From positions 35,688,361 to 35,752,360 of the forward strand of contig CM055106.1 in NCBI GenBank assembly GCA_029204225.1: DNA of 64,000 bases. The letters are read 5' to 3'. Source of the DNA: Diphasiastrum complanatum (taxonomy: Eukaryota; Streptophyta; Lycopodiopsida; Lycopodiales; Lycopodiaceae). Shown here one piece after another: positions 56,291-64,000 of the stretch. Every line of letters begins with the position of its first letter. Positions within the stretch are counted from its first letter, which is position 1. The translations under genes were made by a program, and so were the position numbers. Under the pieces are notes generated by a model. That model was not told the origin of the DNA, searched no databases, and saw nothing but the letters and a program-made list of their open reading frames with translations.

Positions 56291-57038
56291 CAGGAAGGTA
56301 ATAAATAGATCCTCATTACCAATAAATTTCAAGAAAATCCCAACACTCCCCCTTAATGTGGATCTATACTGTAGAAAAGATAGAAAAAATTGTGTTGACA
56401 AACTGCATGCTGACAAATATAGTTTGCTTCCGCCACTCCCCCTCAAGATTGACTCGGGAGTGTAGAGCTTCAGCATTAAACAATCTCAACAAAGAATCCT
56501 TGCTGCTCCACAGGTCCTGTAACCTGTTGTTGAAAGCAGAATAAGTTATCCTGGTTTGATAATCTTTGTGTGATGGTAGAAAAATCCAGCATCTTGATAA
56601 AAGTGAGGAATGGAACCTCTTCCTTTTTTATCTTTATGAGAATGAAACCCATTGTTGAAGAATGTAACCTCCATGATCGAAATATCTTCAAGAACTGGCC
56701 CTATAATATAAAAAATGTAATTGAGAAATAAAACCTCTTTGATTCTAATCCTTATGGGAAAACCTCTTTGCTCAGATGGCGTTGATAGAATCACCTTGAT
56801 AGCTTGTTATTGTTTGCAAAGAATCTTGGATAGCAGAATAATCGATATTGACAGCTTAAGACAATGTCTCAAAACATAAAATCTTTTCTCACATACTGTG
56901 TGAACTCATTTCAAGTCGATTATTAGATCTTGAAAGATCTGAAATGGTGACCAAAACTCCAAATGTAACCAATGACAAATCTATTTCACACAATAGATTC
57001 AAGATAGCATGTCAAGTTCATAACCTGCTCTGACACCA
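56291..57038 (-). mobile_element. Family F internal remnant, mirrored
   Basis: This is the inverse of 19,863-20,640, with the primer-like site at 57,027-57,038 (minus TGGTGTCAGAGC) and AG-rich tracts (CTCCCCCTTAATG near 56,345 and CACTCCCCCTC near 56,436, on the plus strand). It has no polyprotein. Confidence 0.55.
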
Positions 57039-57887
57039 TGTTGAAAAATCAAAGGATCAGGACCTTCAATTCTCTCGGTGCGTGCACTACTGGTGACTTA
57101 GTAGGCGAACACAAGAACAGAGTAAATTTTGCAGAAGCGATGAGCAGACAGTCAGACAAGTAATTAGTTGCGAATCACTAGACAAATAATTAGTTGTGAA
57201 TCACTAGACAAATAATTAGTCACGAATCATTAGACAAATAATAAGTCGCGAATCACTAGACAAATAATTAGTCGCGAATCACTATAGTGATAGCCAAACA
57301 GAACATAGAAAAGAATTGCAATATTGACATGAATCTAAACACAAAAATAGACAGAGCTGTAATCAGATTACATATAGCAAAATATACAAGTCAATAATGC
57401 AGGTGAGCACAAAACAGTAGTGGACATAACCACGTGCTTCACAAGGCTAATCACAATCTATAAAGGTTATGAACCTATTATTGACTCTCATCAGGCGGCA
57501 GAGCATCAAGGTATTCCAGGTTCTATTCTCATGGCTTCTTTCAAACAACTTATATTCATTTCCCTGCAACGTGCTTAGGCCTTAGCAATCTTGCAATACA
57601 AGAACGTGGTTGGGTCTGCTACATCTCATCTCCCTTCATTAGTCGACTCACCACCTCTTCACTTTTTTGATCTATTGTACTCAGTTAGCAGACTCTCACT
57701 CACATCATCATAGTCTTTGCACCTTTATTTTTAATGTTAGGATCTAGATTAATCTTAGTTTTAGTGCAAGCTTCGCTCTTGTTTGAGCTTAATTTGGCTT
57801 AAACTTCTTTTTCGGGGTGTATATATATTTTTCATCAATGTACCTACTAGTTTTTTCTATGAAGAAATGCACCAGGGTTTTTCTTCA
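57039..57887 (-). mobile_element. Family F LTR (849 bp, minus)
   Basis: Plus-strand TGTTGAAAAATC at 57,039 to TTCTTCA at 57,887, one base longer than its mate at 19,015-19,862. The 26-bp tandem units are at about 57,157-57,290. Confidence 0.75.
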
Positions 57888-58369
57888 TTGGTAACATTCA
57901 TCTTTATGATGTGTAGAGCTCTTTTAGCTATCTTGTCATACCTCATTTGATCTTGTTGTGCCAAGGGCCTTTCTTTGGCTCCTACAACAATGTCCAACAA
58001 CTCATTCATCTCAAGGAGAGACTCCATTCTCACTTTCCAAGTAGAATAGTTGCTTGAGGTAAGCCTATCATTGCTTTCTAGCAAAGCCTCCATTTGTAGC
58101 CATGTTGCAATGAACTGATCCTCTCTTTCAAGCTGTTCCAATGCACAAAGCACTCTCTTGAATGTCAACAAGTGAACTCAAGAAGAAATCACGAATATAT
58201 AAAACCTCTCAAATCTCTTTCTTGCACCAAACCTAGCAAAATCAACACATAGAATGGAAGATACTTGATCACCACATGATCAACCTGCAATCTCATGAAC
58301 TTTTACACTTCCTAAACTTGAAACACACTCTTGAGAATTCCAGCAACCTAAAAACCAAGAGATCCAAAT
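57888..58369 (-). pseudogene. Copia gag amino-terminal fragment, mirrored
   Basis: On the minus strand MEALLESNDRLTSSNYSTW is followed by KVRMESLLEMNELLDIVVGA and QDQMRYDKIAKRALHIIKMN, up to NVTNE, where the F LTR begins. Upstream leader extends to the E LTR at 58,370. This copy is open across the gag piece, whereas the left-arm copy has an extra indel. Confidence 0.8.
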
Positions 58370-58970
58370 TGTTGGATTATTCTCCTTCTTACCAATCGAC
58401 TAATCGGTTTTAATCTTCATCCATTGTTAATCTAGGTCTACAGATTTTTTCGTGTGTTTACACAGTCTGCAGAATTACTTGGAGTTATGACACTGTCTCT
58501 TTTTTTGCTTGTCAAAAATCATGTTGAAAAATCTAGTGTCTCCTTTTTCAAATTTCTCGCCTTACAGAATTCTCATGTAAAATCACAGTGTCGCATTTTT
58601 CACTTTTTCCAAAGAACCTCAAATGTTAAGGAAATGACTTTGGCAAAGTGTGGGGCAACCCTAAATGAGATTTCAGGGCACCTCCTTTTTCACCTTTTTT
58701 GTCTTTTTCACAAAAATCTCGACAGTGTTGCCTGTGGCTGTTTTAGTTCATTTCTACAGAGCTACAGTTTTGGATCATTTATGCGGACAGAACGTTTATG
58801 GCCAATTTCACCGCTTATTAGCAATCAATGACAAGGACCAGATGGATGCCAACGGATCAGCAGCCAGTTGGGAATCGCAATTGACGACCTAATTTCTTAG
58901 TATAAATAGTTGTTCATATTCATACACTAATTCATAAAAAATCAGAATTATCAGAAGCATTTGAATAGTG

Positions 58971-59058
<88 letters not shown>

Positions 59059-59553
59059 CTTGCAAGCTTGAACACTCCTGAGCATTCTAGCTCACTTCTT
59101 AGAGTTGTTTTAGAGATAGTTATTGTGCTACAACTTATCAGCATTGGGCATTAATTCACACTTTCATTTTAGTTGCTCAGAGATAGCATAGAGTACGTGG
59201 CTTTGATCCGCAACTTATTGTAATCATTTACTTCTATTTCATTTTTGAATCAATACTATTCTTTATTGCGTTCAGCTTCATTCGCGACTAATTATTTGTC
59301 TAATAATTTTTTATGCTTAATTGTTTGTCTATGTAATTACTATAGTACTGGCGATTTCAAGGTTAGTTACTATAAGTTCAAATGTGATTTCTATCACTAT
59401 TGTTTTGTTTGAAATTGATAGGCGTAGTCATGCATTGGAAAGTTGAAGATAGTTTATTCTGCCATGCACAAAAGTTTTCTTTCTAGACACACGAATTATT
59501 TTCATTCGTTTCTTTTCGAGCTAGACCTATCTTCTATACACCACTTTCCGACA
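58370..59553 (+). mobile_element. Family E 5' LTR (1,184 bp)
   Basis: It begins TGTTGGATTATTC and ends CACTTTCCGACA. It contains a CT run at 58,973-59,055, and TATAAATAG near 58,899 is a likely TATA box. TGGTATCAGAGCAG follows at 59,554. It is the only complete E LTR here that is followed by an internal region. Confidence 0.88.
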
Positions 59554-60116
59554 TGGTATCAGAGCAGTTTCACTATATCTGATTCCAATATGGTATCAGA
59601 GCAAAAGCTCCAATACTTCATGATACCTTCATGATATTAAGCTGATATCATACTCTTTAGTTCTTTTCAACCTTTCAGTATCAGAGAATTGATTTCTTAT
59701 TGTTGGCATTACCACATCTTAGCGTCATCAATACAATCGACAGACTAAGTTCCAGATGGATTCTCAAAGTAAAGCTGGTCTTATCGCAGACAAGCTGAAT
59801 GGATCCAATTATTATTTGTGAAAACTTAAGATGAAGACCTTGCTAATCACCAGCGAATTATGGGATGTTGTTATAGGTAAAGAAGTAAAACTTGAAGACG
59901 ACGACTCAAAGTGGAAATCAAAGGACGGTATTATCCTTAGTATATCAAATACATAGATTGAACACATAGCTAAAGCTAAAACGTCAAGAGATGTTTGAGA
60001 CATCATGAACTCACTATATGACATGAGGGACATAACTACTAAGTTACATCTACGAAGAAAATTCTTCAAATTCAAGATGCCTACTGGTGATTCTCTTCAG
60101 AGTCACATTAACCAGT
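59554..60116 (+). pseudogene. Family E leader and gag stub
   Basis: After the primer site TGGTATCAGAGC at 59,554, a second similar sequence occurs at about 59,591. Gag starts at ATG 59,756 (MDSQSKAGLIADKLNGSNYY) but is interrupted by TGA near 59,818, TAG near 59,954 and TGA near 59,996. Residues such as WDVVIGKEV and ITTKLHLRRKFFKFKM identify a copia-type gag. It is cut near 60,117 by an A LTR fragment. It is non-functional. Confidence 0.75.
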
Positions 60117-60624
60117 TTGGGAAAGCTAGAAAGTTGAGTTACTAGTAGATTCAAATTTGAATAAGGTTCATGGAACCTAGTCACTCTATGTTCGGGTTTT
60201 ATCATTTTGGAGGGAAACCAAACTTTTGAATATTCATGGCTCTGCTGTATATATCTGTACACACATGAGAGAAGGCTGATCTTTTGCCTCTCTTACCGCA
60301 TTCATTCTTATACATGGTTCTCTTAGGTTCTACTATCCATTGGTGCACTCTACTTGTGATATCTTCCAATTTTATGTGTAGAATGATTTATTATTGTTAT
60401 TTTTGGATCCACATGTGTGAAATACATTAGGGTACTATTGTTGTACAGACAGTAGGTTCTATTTATGTTTTGATTCATGTTTGATCAAGTTCTATTAGAT
60501 TTAGCATTCTATTTTGTGTGTAGATGCTGATTTTTTCTACATTAGCAAGATTGGTGAATTGCTTGTTTTTTAAACCAAAGATCTTTAGATGATTTGGATC
60601 AGAATTGATCCCAAATCTTTCACA
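60117..60624 (+). mobile_element. 5'-truncated family A LTR
   Basis: It aligns with the A LTR from the AAGTTAGAATGCGAG-type region onward and ends AATCTTTCACA at 60,624. TGGTATCAGAGC follows at 60,625-60,636. The palindrome variant TCCACATGTGTGAA is at about 60,409-60,422. Confidence 0.82.
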
Positions 60625-63600
60625 TGGTATCAGAGCTTGTGTTTCAGGTTATGAAGGAGGCATTCACATCCATCAATGATTTGGAGAAGATATCAATGCT
60701 AGAGCATGCTAGCTAGGATTCTACACCAAAATCGAGTTTCTTGAATATGTAGATTGGATCTTTTGTAGATCTACTCTATTTAGGGTTATAATCTTGATCA
60801 ATTCTGATTTTTGAATTCACATACTGGATCTGGCCAATTTTTGGAACATTAGGAAAGCCTAAGTGGTGGCTATAAGATTACATATCAAGATTTGAGCATT
60901 TGCATATAGATTTTGAAATAATCAATTTTTTGTGATTTTTTCGAAACCTAATTTTGATTGGATCTCTAGGTAATGAGGTTACTAGACTTCATTTGAGTGT
61001 GTTTCAATCTTAGTAAGTGGCAAGAGTCATTAGATTGAGGATACATCATGTGTTGATCAAGATTTCATGATTCTATGTGTTGATTTGCTTGGTAGAAGTG
61101 GTAGAAGAGAATTGAGGAGTTTCGAATCTTTGTGATTTCTTTTGAAAGCATTTGTTGTTATTCAAAACAGTGCTTTGTGCATTGAAACATGTTGAAAGAG
61201 AAGATCGGGTCATTGCTACATGGCAACATCAAGTGGAGTCATGTTGGAAGCCAATGATAGGCTTACCTCAAGTAACTATTCATTGTGGAAAGTGAGGATG
61301 GAATCACTTCTTGAGATGAATGATGTTTTGGATATTGTTGTAGGTTTGGAGGAGAGACCAGCAACACAACAAGATCAATTGAGGAATGATAAGAGGGCCA
61401 AAAGGGCTCTACACATGATCAAGATGAATGTTACCAATGAACTTCTCAAGTTGGTAAGTGTACTTCATCAAGTGATTCTTTAGAAGCTTTGAAGAAGCTT
61501 TATGAGTCCAAGTCTATTTTTAGATTTTTGACTCTAAGAAGGCAAATCTTTACATGTTTTCAAAAGAGTGAAGAAAGTCCAACATTTTTGTTTTGAGAGT
61601 GAAAGCATTGAATGATGAGTTAGCTTGCATTGATGAGAGCATTAAGGAAGGAGAGCTTGTTCAAGTGATTCTTAATGGTTATTGGATGCTCATGCTAGCA
61701 TTGTTCAAAGTCTTGCTATTCGAAGAACTTTGCCAAGTTTGATGGATCTTCAAGAGATCTTGATCAATGAAGAATATAGACTTCAAGCAAGGAGTGGATC
61801 TACATCAACTCAAGTTGGAGAGAAGGGTATGTTCACAAAAAGGAAAATTCAAGGGCAAAAACAAAGGCAAGTGGTCTAAAGGGCAAGATCAAGGGGAGGC
61901 TTGTTCAAATGGCAAAAATAAGGATAGCTAAAAGCTCAAATGCTTCTATTGTGGTATCAAAGGACACTTTGCAAGTGAGTGGTACAAGAAGAAGAGAGAC
62001 CAAGGTGACAAGCAAGATAATCTTACTTTTAATGAGGATGGTGTTGATGTTCAAAACACAAATGATGATACTTTTGTGATGTCTTCATGTATGCTTGCTA
62101 ATGATGGAGATCTAGATCCTTGGTGGACTGATAGTGGAGCAAGCTCACACATGACCTTTCACATAGTGTACTTCACTTCTTTGTTGGCATATGGACATGA
62201 CAAGAGGGTGATCCACATGACCAATGATAGTGAGTGTGCAATCAAAGAGATTGGCACCATTCCTATTTCTCTCTCTACAAATAGAAATGTTCATTTGGAA
62301 GATTTTTTGTTTATTCCATCTATTACCAACAACTTACTTAGTGTGAGTCAATAGCTAAGTAAAGGCCTCAAAGTGGAGTTTGATGGAGATGCTTGTATGA
62401 TTAAAAGGAAGGGTATGCTATTTGCAAAAGGTAAAAGACAAGGGAAGCCATTCAAACTAGATGCTTGTGTTATTGTTAACCAAGTGGGATGTGTTGCAAG
62501 AGAGCAAATATCTATTTAAGAGGTTTGGCATAAGAGGATGGGACACCTCAATTTCAGGTCATTGGAGGTAATGGCAAGAAAGAAAGTTGTGGTTGGTCTT
62601 CCAAGCTCCTTAAGTAGCATCAATAATGTTTGTGATTCTTTTGCTTTGTCAAAGTCATATAGACTACCTTATACTAGACCTACATCTAGATCTACAAAGC
62701 CTTTTCAGGTTGTAAATTCATGAAATTACTACAATTAGCAATAGTGGAACTAAGATGTATGTAACTTTCATTGATGATTTTAATAGATTTTGTTGGACCT
62801 ATCTACTAAAGAGCAAAGGTGAAGTGTTTGATGTTTTTGTCAAGTTCAAGAATGCGGAGTGACAATGGTGGAGAGTACATATCTACCAAGTTCAAGGATT
62901 TTTGTGATGAGCATGGGATCAAGAGGGAGTATACAACACCAAGGACCCCACAACAAAATGAAGTGGGTGAAAGGAAGAATAGGACTCTTTGTGAGAGTGC
63001 CAAAGCTATGAGGTTAAGTGCTAACCTTGATATACCATTTTGGGATCAAGCTTTGTTGTGTGCCAATTTCTTGTGCAATAGGTGGCCGAGTGCTATTTTG
63101 GATGGAAGGACACCTTTTGAAATGCTATTCAAGAGGAGGCCGAATGTCAACTTTCTAAGAGCTTTTGGATGCACATGCTATGTCAACATTAATCTTGATA
63201 ATAGGACCAAGGAGGATCCATCTTCAAGAAAAGGTATTTTTGTTGGATATAGCAAGGTGAGTAAAGCCTACAAGGTTTACATTCCTTCTACTAACAAAGT
63301 GATTGTTGGTAGAGATGTCATTTTTGATGAGGGGAACATTCCAAAAGTAACTTCAAGTACTATTGAAGTTGATGATGTGGATGGATCTAACAATCTTGAT
63401 GATGATGTTATGAATCCTACTTTGGATGGTGATGATGAAGGACCTTCATCAAGTCAAAAGCCAAGAAGAACATCAAGGCAAAGGCAAACACCTTCAAGGC
63501 TCACAAATGATGAAAAGGGTAAGCAAGTAGTTTCTGGAAATTACGTTGCTTTCCTAACCTCTTTTGATGAACCTACAAGTGTAGATGAAGCAAGGAAAGA

Positions 63601-63676
63601 AGAGGAGTGGATCCAAGCAATGGATCTTGAGTATCAAGCTCTTATGAAGAATGAAACATCTTTTGGTAGATCTTCT
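60625..63676 (+). pseudogene. Family A gag-protease-integrase body (plus)
   Basis: Gag starts at 61,220 (MATSSGVMLEANDRLTSSNY). Frame breaks occur near 61,450, 61,580 and 61,680. The knuckle CFYCGIKGHFASEW near 61,945 has lost its last cysteine, and gag-pol has a TAG-like stop in the KDS*KLK stretch before it. Protease reads WWTDSGASSHM near 62,125. A TAG at 62,352 follows the NLLSVSQ block and TAA near 62,518 precedes HKRMGHLNF. A deletion near 62,855 joins DVFVKFKNA to [10 protein letters not shown]. From 62,819 a 300-codon frame runs through GERKNRTLCESAKAMRL and WIQAMDLEYQALMKNET, then SFGRSSC, where a B-like LTR is inserted at 63,677. It is non-functional. Confidence 0.85.
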
Positions 63677-64000
63677 TGTGAAAATTGTCAACATTTCCTT
63701 GTGACTAGTTTTAGGCCAAATATGATAATTTTGGCACATAGTTTTGGATCTGACCTTTCACATGTGTAAAACAAGCCTAGATACTTTTATTTTAGTATAT
63801 ATTTCATATTGAAGAAGTTTGAAACTTCAGGACCTTCAAAATGACACCAAAATCATGTCATTTGAAATATAGGCCCTAATTGGCTATTTTAGGCTAGTGG
63901 TGTCTTTAAATTGGGTCCTAAGTTCTGAAGAGAGGAGAGAGACTCATCTATCTCACCTATATTAGGCTGAATTTTGTGGAGAAATAGGTTGAAGAAACTT
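63677..64000 (+). mobile_element. Start of a B-like LTR, running off the window
   Basis: TGTGAAAATTGTCAACATTT matches the first bases of the element B LTR. Downstream resemblance is clear but diverged (GACCTTTCACATGTGTAAAA in place of the perfect palindrome). It is inserted after CTTCT (63,672-63,676). The empty site exists in the left arm at 23,971-23,975. The right end and any duplication lie outside the window. Confidence 0.82.

Larger units (their letters stand above)
50140..59362. repeat. Right arm of the large inverted repeat
   Basis: It holds the same blocks as 17,505-24,599 in opposite orientation: A body, A LTR, I pieces, F internal, F LTR, gag fragment and E LTR. It is longer because the A body here keeps protease and integrase. 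Block borders coincide between the arms, including gag broken at NVTNE by the F LTR. Confidence 0.85.

Noticed and set aside
59591-59602. Second TGGTATCAGAGC in family E leader as another element start
   Set aside because: No LTR terminus precedes it (CAATATGG). It is likely a short duplication of the real primer site at 59,554.

Overview
The window is nuclear DNA of a land plant with a repeat-rich, AT-rich genome. Three things show this: many Ty1/copia polyproteins, plant-type LTR primer sites complementary to initiator tRNA-Met (TGGTATCAGAGC), and one recognisable host locus, a relative of the plant-specific NARROW LEAF 1 (NAL1) trypsin-like protease family. Long TE-filled introns would suit a gymnosperm, fern or other large plant genome, but the species cannot be named from sequence alone. 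No bacterial, organellar, rRNA or convincing tRNA gene was seen.

Layout. 1-8.5 kb: fragments of copia family 'A' in both orientations, a 17-unit minisatellite, a dead family A body (minus) carrying a solo LTR of family 'E', and a truncated E LTR. 8.5-17.5 kb: a dead family 'C' pol (plus) split by a young, nearly intact family 'B' copia element (9,681-16,111; 655-bp LTRs, TSD GGATA). 17.5-24.6 kb: a mosaic of E, F, 'I' and A pieces that reappears inverted at 50.1-59.4 kb. 24.6-30.1 kb: family C on the minus strand with a second gag joined in tandem. 30.1-33.9 kb: a copia 'H' RT fragment head-to-head with a copia 'G' body. 35.7-44.6 kb: the NAL1-like gene, minus strand, five exons with exon 4 inverted, plus two 1-nt frame disruptions and copia debris inside. 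46.1-49.3 kb: a hAT transposase remnant, a deleted copia 3' part, a minisatellite and a short TIR element. 49.5-54.8 kb: a two-LTR family A element (minus) whose RT region is replaced by unrelated sequence. 58.4-64 kb: an E LTR with a gag stub, another family A body (plus), and the start of a B-like LTR.

How the parts relate. Almost every 'gene' is retrotransposon coding sequence. Only element B looks recently active: about 4 differences between its LTRs by eye, and one internal stop in gag. Paralogous copies within the window act as empty-site controls for the B insertion, the solo E LTR and the terminal B-like LTR, so relative timing can be read internally. Shared stop codons in the two C copies suggest that already-dead sequence was copied.

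Most interesting signals: (1) inverted exon 4 in an otherwise splice-consistent NAL1-like gene; (2) a copia family whose RT is replaced by an unidentified segment; (3) a palindromic G-box-like motif (TTCACACGTGTGAA and close variants) kept in LTRs or leaders of several otherwise different families; (4) a multi-kilobase inverted repeat with roughly 25 kb between arms. Family letters A-J are my own labels for this window.
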